A stretch of 64,000 nt of DNA from Actinernus sp. WN-2022 (GCA_030867875.1 JAOWCC010000026.1:819001-883000), one strand, 5' to 3'. Positions 40,861 to 51,052 are shown, counted from the stretch's first letter. Notes: generated from the letters alone by a model not told the origin. Translations and numbers: made by a program.

Positions 40861-41155
40861 GATAAAAAACCCAAAGCGCGTCGCAGCTGGAAAAGCACTA
40901 GCGTTAAGCAACAAACTCGCTAAAGAAGCTCAAAAGAGAGAGTTGATGCGCGAAAGTGAATCATGTAAAGAAACTGACGTAGAGAAAGGTCGGTTCGAAA
41001 GCCTGACTATCCTCGCAGTCATTGGTACTGGCGCTACATTGTTTGGCACGTACTTTGCGTACAAGAAGTATGTAGATGGTAATAAGCGTGTTGCCACCGT
41101 TAGCACGACACAACCTGCAGCTCCGGCAAAGCCAACGGCACTAGACATGGAGTAA
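40808..41155 (+). CDS. Single-pass membrane protein (Polinton B)
   Basis: 115 aa from the ATG at 40808, overlapping the previous gene. Transmembrane segment LTILAVIGTGATLFGTYFAY. The N-terminal half differs somewhat from A (ALALSNKLAKEAQKREL). Confidence 0.78.
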   Translation: MEEVDQITANPPTTAPTKIKNPKRVAAGKALALSNKLAKEAQKRELMRESESCKETDVEKGRFESLTILAVIGTGATLFGTYFAYKKYVDGNKRVATVSTTQPAAPAKPTALDME

Positions 41156-41192
41156 CACTTAAAGACTCGAGACCATACTTATATATGTCGAG

Positions 41193-41402
41193 ATGGATAA
41201 GGAATTGATGAAGACGGCAACCGATGCATCTATAATCGTTGGACTCGCTTCTGGTATTGGGTGGATCGTAAAAAAGACTACCAAGGAATCTATGCTTAGC
41301 GATCCTTCTTCTTCCCTAGTGAATTACGCAAAGTGGACTGCCGTGATACTCGGTAGCTTATACGCAAAGCAATATCTTGAGAAACAAAAGATCATACCGT
41401 AA
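41193..41402 (+). CDS. Very small membrane protein (Polinton B)
   Basis: 69 aa, the same sequence as A although several bases differ silently; that pattern supports a real, selected gene. TAATG overlap with the next gene. Confidence 0.82.
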   Translation: MDKELMKTATDASIIVGLASGIGWIVKKTTKESMLSDPSSSLVNYAKWTAVILGSLYAKQYLEKQKIIP

Positions 41403-41836
41403 TGGCGACGTTAGCAGCTATTGGAATGTCTATTTTCGGCGCTGTTTTGAATGCGACGGCATTTACTGGTGGTGGCATACTAGCTAGAATGCTTGGAAAG
41501 AGTGGTGATGTAGATGCAGAACGAGAGAGACACGATAGGGCCGTCGAAAAATTAGAACGCGAAATGAAAGCGTATAGAATCAAACGTCAAAGCTTATATG
41601 ACTATGCACAAGAGCAGGAAGGTCTTGAACGCAAAGCACACAACGATCAAAGAGATACCAACGAAGCCTTAGTGCGATCCGATAAGTTACGTAAAGAGCT
41701 AAAACGGCTCAAAGAGATGAAAGAACCCCGCTTATCTGACTACTACCAACCCTCAAACAATCAGAAGACTGGCGAGTTGCTCTACGTTGGTGGTGGAATG
41801 CTAGGTGTTGGATACGCTATTAGTAAATGGATATAG
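41402..41836 (+). CDS. Small coiled-coil protein with hydrophobic ends (Polinton B)
   Basis: 144 aa. Same layout as A: hydrophobic start, coiled coil (ERHDRAVEKLEREM), EPRLSDYYQPSNNQKTGE block, hydrophobic end. The coiled coil is more diverged than the block. Confidence 0.83.
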   Translation: MATLAAIGMSIFGAVLNATAFTGGGILARMLGKSGDVDAERERHDRAVEKLEREMKAYRIKRQSLYDYAQEQEGLERKAHNDQRDTNEALVRSDKLRKELKRLKEMKEPRLSDYYQPSNNQKTGELLYVGGGMLGVGYAISKWI

Positions 41837-42130
41837 ATACTACTACTAGCTACTAGTAAGTTACCTAAGCTACTAGTAAGTTACCTAAGCTACTAGTAAG
41901 TTACCCTAAGCTACTGGTGAGTTGCCCTAAGCTACTAGTAAGCTACTAGTAAGTTACCCTAAGCTACTGGTGAGTTGCCCTAAGCTACTAGTGAGTTGCC
42001 CTAAGCTACTAGTAAGCTACTAGTAAGTTACCCTAAGCTACTGGTGAGTTGCCCTAAGCTACTAGCAAGCTACTAGTAAGTTACCTAAGCTACTAGTAAG
42101 CTACTTAAGCTACTACTAAGCTACTACTAA
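41837..42130 (+). repeat. Tandem repeat spacer (Polinton B)
   Basis: Imperfect repeats of aagctactagtaagttaccc and aagctactggtgagttgccc, about 20 bp each, in the same place as the CTACTAAG repeats of A. Longer than in A and with a different unit. Confidence 0.9.
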
Positions 42131-42191
42131 AAAAAAAAGGAAGAATGAAGAGGGTCACGCAACGACTTTCTTTATTCTTCCTTTTTTTTTT
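42129..42191 (-). terminator. A/T hairpin with conserved loop (Polinton B, right)
   Basis: aaaaaaaaaaggaagaatga pairs with the later ttattcttcctttttttttt; the loop agggtcacgcaacgactt is the reverse complement of the loop at 33227-33294. Confidence 0.6.
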
Positions 42192-42209
42192 CATCTGTTG
42201 AAGGTTAGA

Positions 42210-43253
42210 ATGTATAGATGTATGATGGATTCTAAACTTGCGAATATCTTCTATGGGCCTATGGGCTATTGGAAAGGTCACACTGCAATTGGCAAGCTAT
42301 CGGTAGCAGCGAAAGCATCAGAAGACGTGGCTAGGAGTTGGTTGGAAAAGCAATCTATGTGGCAAATATATCTACCACCACCAAAACACATTCCACGACC
42401 ACATTGGACTGTATCGAAACCAAATGAAGTCCACCAAGCTGATTTGATATTTCTACCACACGATCGTCCTGGACGTGGAAGGAAACTATATAAGTATGCA
42501 TTAGTGGTAATCGATGTAGCTTCTCGATACAAAGAAGCCGAACCTTTGGCATCTAAAGATAGTGGTGAAGTTGCTGCGGCATTCGAACGAATCTATAAAC
42601 GTAGTCCACTAGAATGGCCAAAGACTTTGCAAGTAGATCCTGGTAGAGAATTCATGGGACGTATGTCTGAAACGCTAGAACTACATGGTACGAAAGTTCA
42701 ACGAGGTGAGGCTGGTAATCATAGAGCGCAAAGTTTTGTTGAAAGAGCAAATAGGACTCTAGCTGAGAGATTATTTGGCTATCAATATGCACAAGAGATG
42801 GTGCTTACTTCGGAAGGATCAGATGAGCGTAGTAGAGAATGGGTAATTCGTTTACCAATGGTTATCAAAGCCATGAACAGTGAGGTGACTCGGTTGACTG
42901 GTAAAGAGCCTTCGAATTCTGTAGTGGTGCAACAAGTAGATCTGAAGACTCCTACGTATTCGCGCACCGTTGGATTGAGAGAAGAGCGTCTACCATTCGA
43001 CGTTCTAGTTCGATATCTTTATGCACCAGGAGAATTGGAAGGAGGTGAAAAACGTAGAGCTACTGATCCTGTGTGGAGTTTGCAGATATACACCATTTCG
43101 CGAAGTGTAGTATCTTCGGGACAGCCTGTGCTTTACTACCTTGCGAAGGAGAAGGACGCACCCAAACGTGGATTCGTTCGTGAAGAGCTACAAGTCGTTC
43201 CTAGGGATACAGAACTACCACCAAAAGGAATTCTGTTTGTACCTAGACGCTAA
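42210..43253 (+). CDS. Retroviral-type (RVE, DD35E) integrase (Polinton B)
   Basis: 347 aa, intact. Catalytic residues: D78 (HQADLIF), D143 (QVDPGREF) and E178 (SFVERANRT), with 35 residues between the last two, as in retroviral integrases. Start taken at the ATG at 42210, preceded by a tgttgaaggt motif like the late promoters; an ATG at 42222 is also possible. Inserts the element; the observed 5-bp duplications are its expected footprint. Its stop overlaps the last codon of polB by 4 bp (convergent). Confidence 0.92.
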   Translation: MYRCMMDSKLANIFYGPMGYWKGHTAIGKLSVAAKASEDVARSWLEKQSMWQIYLPPPKHIPRPHWTVSKPNEVHQADLIFLPHDRPGRGRKLYKYALVVIDVASRYKEAEPLASKDSGEVAAAFERIYKRSPLEWPKTLQVDPGREFMGRMSETLELHGTKVQRGEAGNHRAQSFVERANRTLAERLFGYQYAQEMVLTSEGSDERSREWVIRLPMVIKAMNSEVTRLTGKEPSNSVVVQQVDLKTPTYSRTVGLREERLPFDVLVRYLYAPGELEGGEKRRATDPVWSLQIYTISRSVVSSGQPVLYYLAKEKDAPKRGFVREELQVVPRDTELPPKGILFVPRR

Positions 43254-46200
43254 ACAGCGTACTCTATTGGCTCGGTGTGGATTCCATCGGGAAGAACGCG
43301 TCTTTTGTCGTAGTAAGCCGATAGCCCAAGCTTCCGTTGTTTGTAGGTTGCTATGCCTTCTGGCGATAGTCGGAAGCCTCGGTTATTTGCCATGTCGATA
43401 CTACCCTGGAGGGCTGCTTTGAATCGTTCCCACGAAATGTCGTTGTGCCGTCTAGACATACCTTTAGCGGAATACTTCTTGCTGCCACCTGTATCGACGT
43501 AGTAGGCTTTCGAGCATAGGGCAATGGCGCGCTGTCCTTCGAATTCGAGTTTGAAGAGTCCTGGTGTACGACTGCTCCATTCGTCCCAAGCTAGCCATTC
43601 ATTCCTTTCGGCTTCGAAATCTTCTCGCAGTTCCGGTCTTACAACCTCATCGAGGCTATTTCCCGAGATGGCAATGTAGGCACTGTCTGTGTCCATCTGT
43701 ATATATTCGAAATCATTGCGATCAATGTACTTGTCGATGAAGTCATAGTAGAACTCAAGCATACGCAGCTTTGCGAGCTGGTACACAGCGATACCTACTT
43801 GGAAAGGGCGTTTGATTTGGATCTGGTCCTTTCGGCTCTCGAGTTCATATGCATCACCAATCTCTTCCAGGTCTTCGAACCAAACACTTCGCAATGCTTT
43901 GTCCACAACCTTCTCATCTTTTGTATAGGTGACCTTTGTTTGGCGTCCCAAGTCTTCGAGCAACTTTCCATAGGCGCTGTTTCCTAGCAGCTTGAACACA
44001 TCTGCCAGCAAAGCCTCACCTTTATCTTCATCTCCCATACGACGTGCCTCAGTGACTTGGTCCACGAACCATCCGAAGATTTCTTTGGGTTCGTAATCTA
44101 TCGTGCGGTAGACAGCAGTGATCACTGCGCCGTGATCTACATACCAAAGTAGAAGAGGAGCATAGAGTAGCAACTTCTTTCCAGAGAGACTTCCAACTAA
44201 CTTCTTTTCCTCGCTGAGCTTTCTACCTGTCTTTGTGAGGTAGGCCAACATTTCTGGAGGGATTGCTTCTTTGGGGATTTTCTTGTTGTAGAAGAAGGGT
44301 GGCATCTCCTCAAATTCCTTCCACAATTTCTTTGGTATCTCGATGTCTACTTCTGCATATCCAAACCACGTTCCACCAAGTAGACATTCAACGAATCCTT
44401 CGGTGGCTGGACCTGGATCGTCATAGTGCACAACCTTTTCTTTTCCACAAGGCATTTCGAATTCCATGGTAGAAAGATATAGGGCGTTGGCATCGTATCC
44501 AAGAATCTTACGACAAGTCTTAGTTCCTCCCTGATGACTACGAATCTTAGTCACTCCTGCTTCGTGGAGTCTGGTGAACACTATGCTTGGACCTCCCACG
44601 ACAGCGTCTTTCAGCATGCGGTAGGCTTCCTTACTTGGAGCGTACATCTCAGCTCCCCTTTCTACACTACCTCGAAGTAGGAACTGTAGTGAGACTCCTG
44701 GAATGGACACTGCGTCTTTCAGCATGTCTACTCCTTTCTCGTGATAGAAATCTCGCATCTTTTCGAGTGCCTCTAGGAATGGAACTACATCTAGGTCGTT
44801 GTAGTATCGTAGCCAGTCTGCAAAGGTTTCCATTCCTTTGTCGAGAAAGGTGCACTCACAGTCTTCGAACTCTGACATAGATAGTAGATGTTCTCTTTTC
44901 AACTTCGAACCCCACTCTGGATAGTCTGGTAATCCAATGTGATCCAACTTGTCTGGAGAATCGAACCACTCATATGGGAAGAAACTCTTTTGCGATTCGC
45001 ATCCATATGCCTTGATCCAACGTTCTTAAGAAGTTCCAGGTCCAAGGTAGTTGATCACATCAAGGAAACGGAAATCTGGGGTCAATAGGAACATAGTGGA
45101 ATTGGCTTTCTTTGCTACCAGGATCTTTGAACAGGTGTCGGCAATGATTCCTACGAAGTGCTCCCTGATCAGATTAAGATCGTACCTGCCAGAGTTGAAT
45201 CCCACTACTGGAACTTGGCGGATCCATTCGTCGATCTTCGCTTGTTGTTTCTTTGGTAGGGTGTCAAAAGAGAATTCAGGTGTCTTGGGGCAGAACTGTT
45301 CTGCAATGACTTCTTGGATCGCTTTCGCTCTTCGCTGGAGTTCTTCGACGAAGGCTTCGATGAGTTCTTTTGGATTGCGTCGACAGATGTGGGTTGACTT
45401 TCGATTATATGTGTCGGCAATTGATACTGATATTGGGACATGGACGTTTTCGATGGTCAGGTGGTCTGTTGGTTGTCTTCCTTTCGTTGTATCGAGATAG
45501 GCTTCGAAATCGTAAACTATGAAGTGTGGGTAGACAGTTTGTGTTGGTGTGGGGACCGGTTTGTTTTTCTTCTTTGTAGAGCAACCCCAAGCTTCCACTA
45601 CTGTATAACCAGCTCCTTGTAGCTTTGCCGTTCTTTCACAGGTCTTGAGATAGAGCCTCCTTTCCCTAGGGAAGCATTTCGGGCAGCCATGGAAATAGCA
45701 TCCATGAAATTGAAAGATGGTTTTCGAAATAGGTTCGTAGCCGTCGACCGGCGCTCCTTCGATCCAATGCTCTCCACCATGCCCACAAGCTGCATGATGA
45801 ATGTGTTGTCCAATCCTTTTGGTTTCGCGTTCCAACCAGCATAAAGCGACTTTGCTGGCTGTGCTCTCTGGCCAGAAGGCTTTTTCGTATGCCGACTGGG
45901 GTACTGTGATTACTTTTCCGGGGCAAACGATCTTTGTTTCGCCACGCCTGCAACGATCTGCATGACGGTGAAGGTCTGAGGCTTTCGTGAACCGTTGCTT
46001 ACAATCGTTACATACGTAGATGTGCCCTAGCTTGTTGATGTTCTTGATGTAGAAGGCATGTCCGTCGTATATCCCAATCGTCATCGTATGCTTGTAGTGA
46101 GCTGCATGTCGCGTCAGATGCCAAGCGCCGTCCTCCGTGGGTTCATACACCCGAATACCGATTCCAAAGTGTAACTCGACTTCCTCCAGCTGGTCTAAGG

Positions 46201-46885
46201 AAGTTCTGGGAACGTCTTGTGTGGGTGCTGTCAGGCGATAGAAGTTCTGGGCAAGTTTTCGAGCTTTGACGCAACACCTATCTACTCTTGCTCCTTCATG
46301 CATGGCAAGGCAGCGCCAAAGACATAGGTTGTCGCCATATCGATCAAGGGCAAGCATTCCTTTCTTAAGGCGAAGCCATTGGGGCAGTGGACCTGTTCCC
46401 AACAAAAGCTGACGATCGATCACGACTTTGACATCTACGTAGATCCAACGAACGAAGGCCCATTGGGTATTTGGTCGAGTGATGTTGTCGGGATTCAATC
46501 GAGCTGTCTCCTTGCTATTGATCCACTCTTCTGCATCTTCTAGGATGTTCACCCATGGAGAGCCTGGGACAGTCTTGGAGAATAGAATCACGCGTCCGTC
46601 ATTGACATTGCGAATGCGATAGGTGTAGCTATAGCGTAGGTAGAAGCTGGTGGTTACCTTTGCAACTAACTTTTCCATGATCCTAGGAGTCAAGTCTCCT
46701 GCCACACCTTGGAAGAAGCGCCATCGGATAGTACGGCGACCTATCTCCATCCCCTCGAGCATTCCATCTCTCTCCTCTAGAATAGCACCTGCCTCTCGAG
46801 CTAGACTCCGTGGAAGTGGTTCACTACGGGGTCTCACCATTCTCCCTTCGATATAACTATGTGTTAGGATAGCTTTAACAGGCAC
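43250..46885 (-). pseudogene. Protein-primed DNA polymerase B, second lineage, one in-frame stop (Polinton B)
   Basis: About 1,211 codons from the ATG at 46885. Zinc-finger-like C292/C295...H306; a Cys/His block FHGCYFHGCPKC (393-404) with a following AGYTVVEAW, suggestive of a restriction-fold endonuclease module; exonuclease motifs YDFEAY (458-463) and FNSGRYDLNL (563-572); then a TAA at 45026-45028 (codon 620). The same frame is open beyond it: motif A YDANALYL at about 797, motif B KLLGNSAYGK at about 965, motif C QMDTDS at about 1063. A single stop thus separates exonuclease from polymerase. It has no HNH module and does not align with the polymerase of A beyond general family motifs. 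Confidence 0.92.
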
Positions 46886-46919
46886 TCGAATTTGGATTTT
46901 ATGTGTAAGGCCGTTGCAG

Positions 46920-47051
46920 CGATATAATTATATGTAATTATATCTCTAATAGGATTATCAAGTTGGATTTTATGTACAAGCAATCGATGTCGATATAACT
47001 ATATGTAATTATATCTCTAATAGGATTATCAAGTTGGATTTTACGTACAAG
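46920..47051 (-). promoter_or_regulatory. Tandemly doubled early promoter-like cassette facing polB (Polinton B)
   Basis: Two copies of about 61 bp (46920-46980 and 46991-47051) each carry cgatataa.tatatgtaatta, tatctctaataggattatca and agttggatttta. Only the outer copy belongs to the TIR; the inner one is an extra duplication just upstream of the polB ATG at 46885. Confidence 0.65.
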
Positions 47052-47324
47052 AATGTCTAGTGACACTTTGAATGACCCTTAGTTACCCCATAGTAGTATA
47101 GTCGGCGTCAGTTAAATACAACTTTTTCTTGTACAACAAAACTCAAAAGGTTGTGAATGTTATGGACGCCTTTTTTCTTGCACAAGGGGCGTTATGAAGT
47201 GGATTTCTGAATTCACTTTATGACGCCCCTTGTGCAAGAAAACAAGGCGTCCATAACATTCACAACCTTTTGAGTTTTGTTGTACAAGAAAAAGTGGTAT
47301 TTAACTGACGCCGACTATACTACT
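46991..47324 (-). repeat. Right TIR of Polinton B, with nested terminal palindrome
   Basis: Inverted match to 31571-31903; the outer palindrome is 47092-47324 (233 bp, same length as on the left). The two ends differ by a few substitutions only. Confidence 0.93.
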
Positions 47325-48122
47325 GTCGGACTAGCCACTTCACCCATTTACTAGAAATAGAATACACGTTCCAAAAATGTAGGTTTGTTTGATATTGGTG
47401 TTACCATAGTAACACAGCGTTGACGTCATGTATGTATTTTACATATCATCAATTTTCTCGAAATCTAGACCTCAATTTTTAAAACGACCTAGTGTGTCCT
47501 GTAGTTTCAATTTAGGCCTTCAAGACTGCAAAGTTTAAAAAAATTGTATGAGAGCGTTTTCGAAAAAAATTGGGTTGAATATTTTCATTCAAAAAATAAA
47601 CAATTCGCCTTACTTCCTGTTTAGTAGTCGAGAACTGTGTTTTCCGGATAGATTCAAGCGATGTTATTAGCATATTTCATACCTGTGGCATAGGACTACT
47701 TCCCATGAAAATGTCATTCCATTTGCTTTATTCGATTTCGGTTTATGGAATCATAAGTAATGTCATAAATATGCTCATTTTATTCAAAATAGTAACGTAT
47801 TTGCTAAGGAAGCTGTAATTAGAAAACTAGTCGATAAATATTTTGTTTAATCCTTTCACCTGAAATTCAACATGTACCCTGGCCCTGTAAATTTCAAGAG
47901 CATTGAATCATTTTAAGGGCGCGAAATAAAAACAAAACAAAGGGAACTTTTACATTCTTCTACGCAAGCTTCATTGCTGTATCATTTTGTTTATAGCTTG
48001 CGTCTTTCTGAAATTTCTCTTTTGTCTAGATTCTACATACTTGTGTGCTTTTGAACTAACAAGTTTACCATGCACGCTTTGCTACTGCCGGAACGCTCCT
48101 GCAAATTCTGTTCTTAGTACAA

Positions 48123-48411
48123 TAGTCACGCTGCCAGTTGTAACGCTGTTATAGCGATGTTTCGTGTGTCGTCATCCATTGTCATTAATGTGCCAACCAG
48201 AGATCCATTGGTTCCTATAATATATAACTTATAATATTTATTTACAAAAGGTTTTATAATATCACTAATACAAAATCTCGTTTTTAATTGATATTTAGAA
48301 AATGTGGTCAAGACGTCACGGGCACTTTTTCCCGATCTGGTTACTAAAAACACATTATTCAACATTATCATCCCGCACTACCAAGCTTCATGGTTTAGCT
48401 AATTTACATGT
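48123..48411. other. Single-copy centre of the TTAA foldback
   Basis: The only part of the foldback without an inverted partner. A minus-strand frame of 81 codons (48126-48371, beginning MIMLNNVFLVTRSGKS) covers most of it. No family recognised; it could be captured host sequence or chance. Confidence 0.35.
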
Positions 48412-49292
48412 CATTGTACTAAGAACATAATTTGCACGAGCGTTCTGGCAGTAGCGAAGCGTAGCAAGCGTGCATGGTAAACTTGTTAGTTCAAAAGCAC
48501 ACAAGTATGTAGAATCTAGACAAAAGATAAATATCGGAAAGGCACAAGCTATAAACAAAATGATACAGCAATGAAGCTTGCGTGGATGAATGTAAAAGTT
48601 CCCTATGTTTTCGTTTTTATTTTGCGCCCTTAAAATGATTTAATGCTCTTGAAATTTACAGGGCCCGGAGAGTACATATTGAATTTCAGGTGAAAAGATT
48701 AAAAAAAAATATCGACTTGTTTTCGAATTACAGTTTCCTTAGCAAATACGTTACTATTTTGAGTAAAATGAGCATATTTATGACATTACTTATGATTCCA
48801 TAAACCGAAATCGAATAAAGCAAATAGAGTGAAATTTTTATGGGAAGTAGTCCTATGCCACAGGTTTGAAATATGCTAAAAACATCGCTTGAATCGATCC
48901 GGAAAACACAGTTCTCGACGACTAAACAGGAAGTAAGGCGAATTGTTAATTTTTTGAATGAAAATATTCAACCCAATTTTTTCGTAAACGCTCTCATACG
49001 ATTTTTTCAAACTTTGCAGTCTTGAAGGCCTACAGTTAGACTACAAGGCACACTAGGTCGTTTTAAAAGTTTAGGTCTAGATTTCGAGAAAATTGATGAT
49101 ATGTAAAATACATGACGTTGACGCTGTGTTGCTATGGTAACACCGATATCAAACAAACCTACATTTTTGAAAGTGTATTCTATTTCTAGTAAATGGGTGA
49201 AGTGGCTAGTCCGACCGTGCTCTGACAGTGGAGTATCAGCCGTTCAAAGTGGATATGGTGCGTCCCTGGAAAATCCAGGCGAGCCACCTTAA

Positions 49293-50370
49293 TGCCAGCA
49301 GGTATACACGAATGTCATACATCGAAATCATCCCCTCTGACAGGATTCCAAATTTTTGTGGTCATATTTGTAATCGGGCCCTTACATCAAAATCACGTAA
49401 ATTTCACCACTGATTTTTGTCGTCAATTTCTTGAAACTGACATTTATTGTTAGGAATGAAATGTAGCGCTCCTCGTCAAGATTACAATACAATATTCAAC
49501 CTGATATTAGGAACACCATTGTAGGAATTATTTAACTTGAATGTCGTCCATTTATTAATAGTCTTCATTTTTATCGTTGTTATCGTCACGATATTAATGT
49601 TCTTAACGTGTACTAAGTTACACAATTGCGAGTCAATCGATATTTAATGCTAAATATATATTCAAGGTATTCAATGATGTCATTGCAGTCTGAACATAAC
49701 TCAAACGTGATCAATAGTAGTCTCTCTTGTGTTTAAAATCACACTGACATATGAAATTGCAAACACACGGATGTCTGATACATGGGGAAAGCAATGTTCC
49801 AATAACAAAATGCTTTTGTATATTGACAGGAGTCCATAACCAGGAGCGTCCATATCTCCTATATAGTTGTCACAGCGTTTTTACAAGTTGGGCTATTTTT
49901 AGATAATTTTCCCCGCCAATTAATGGTTGCACCGTGGCGTAACAAAAGATGCCTCATTAGCTACTTTTGTTATACCAAACAACATGGCTGCTACGCTTTT
50001 GTGATTTGATTCCCTTAGGAATAATTACAACTCAACAATAGCGGGAAACCGTTCTAAAAATAACATAACTTGTGAAAACGCTGTGACATAGGCCTAGAAT
50101 GCGGGATGGACGCTTAACAAATACAATATTAAGTATAAAGTTACAGAAAAGTTGCATATGGAAGCACCCACACTTCAAATTTTAAATATCTGGGTGTGAA
50201 TAATATCGTGATCTATCTACATTGCACTTCATATGACGTAGATTTAAAAAAAGGAGTCGAGAAGTAAATAAATATATCAACCCATTTTCCTCATTCTCAT
50301 AATAATTAGTAATTGATGTCAGTAATAGATATAACATATACATGTACTGTAGGCCAAGGTCTTCTTCTTT
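49293..50370. other. Intergenic host DNA with repeats
   Basis: No gene seen. Contains the second copy of the dispersed repeat (49605-49715, compare 845-960) and an imperfect foldback at about 49845-50115 with arms tgtcacagcgtttttacaag and cttgtgaaaacgctgtgaca and ends gagcgtcc / ggacgct. Confidence 0.6.
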
Positions 50371-50372
50371 AT

Positions 50373-50600
50373 GGGGAGCCGGAGTGGCGCAGTGGTTAAG
50401 AGCTTCGCACCTCATCTCCGTGACCCGGGTTCGATTCCGGTTTGCGGCGCCTCGTGTGAGTTACGTTTTTTGGTATCTTGCCCTTGGTCCGAGGCTTTTC
50501 CTCTGGAATCTCTGCTGTTCCTCAATCCGCAAAAAAAAAACACGCTAAATTCCAATTCGATCTGCGGTTTAGCCTGATCAGCCTCTATGGTTGTTTGAGG
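50373..50600 (+). repeat. tRNA-derived SINE
   Basis: The head looks like a tRNA: A box tggcgcagtggt (50385-50396) and B box ggttcgattcc (50428-50438) at normal spacing, so transcription by RNA polymerase III is possible. A non-tRNA body follows (gttacgttttttggtatcttg, a run of A). The right end is not clear. Listed as a SINE because the acceptor stem does not pair well and the body continues. Confidence 0.75.
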
Positions 50601-50889
50601 TGAAAATTCAGATTTTTTTATTTTCGTTACTATGCAACGCTTTGATATTATATTCATAGGATTGATTTTGATTAGCTAAATATATTAGAGTTTTTCTGTA
50701 TCCTCTGTGTTTCAATGTGAAAAACAGAGAGAATGTTTATATTTTAAAATCTGCAATATCGGATATATTGTTTTCCTATTATCAGTTCGCAATAGCGCTG
50801 CGCGTGAGTGACGTCACGAAAATTAAGACCCCCCGCATGACTCAGACAAACAAACCACTTTTCGCGTTAGAACTTACAAGAATTGACCA

Positions 50890-51052
50890 GCACTTCAGTT
50901 CGTCGTCTGACTATTCTACCAAAAATGACGGCTTTCCTGCATTATATTCCGAAAGAGAACCTGATGATTGTACTGTCGAACAGCTTAAACGTTGGCTAAA
51001 ATACAGAGGATTGAAACAAAGCGACAAACGGCAATCCTTTCAAGCGAGGTGC
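50890..51052 (+). CDS. Possible SAP-domain exon
   Basis: The plus frame contains EREPDDCTVEQLKRWLKYRG followed by a Lys/Gln-rich turn, which fits a SAP-like helix-extended-loop-helix DNA-binding motif. A possible donor site (aag^gtgc... region near 51050) follows. Such SAP exons are frequent in cnidarian repeats of YqaJ-type recombinase genes. No further exons are seen, so it is probably a fragment. Confidence 0.4.

Larger units (their letters stand above)
31571..47324. mobile_element. Polinton/Maverick (adintovirus-like) element B
   Basis: 15,754 bp, TIRs about 333 bp, termini AGTAGTATAG...CTATACTACT, duplication gtcgg (31566-31570 and 47325-47329). Same gene order as A, with all reading frames open except one stop in polB. 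The central virion block is very similar to A, while the terminal palindromes and the polymerase are unrelated in sequence. Confidence 0.96.
31493..49288. mobile_element. TTAA-flanked foldback element, interrupted by Polinton B
   Basis: Left end ggtggctcgcctggattttc at 31493 and right end gaaaatccaggcgagccacc at 49288, with ttaa outside each end (31489-31492; 49289-49292), as for piggyBac-type targets. Arms of about 875 bp (31493-31570 plus 47330-48122; 48412-49288) flank a single-copy centre. Polinton B inserted 78 bp from the left end; its duplication gtcgg lies in the arm, and the right arm keeps the uninterrupted sequence (ctagtccgaccgtgctctga). Confidence 0.85.

Noticed and set aside
50373..50450. 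Functional tRNA gene
   Set aside because: A and B boxes are good, but the acceptor ends do not pair convincingly and a non-tRNA body with an A-run follows, as in a SINE.
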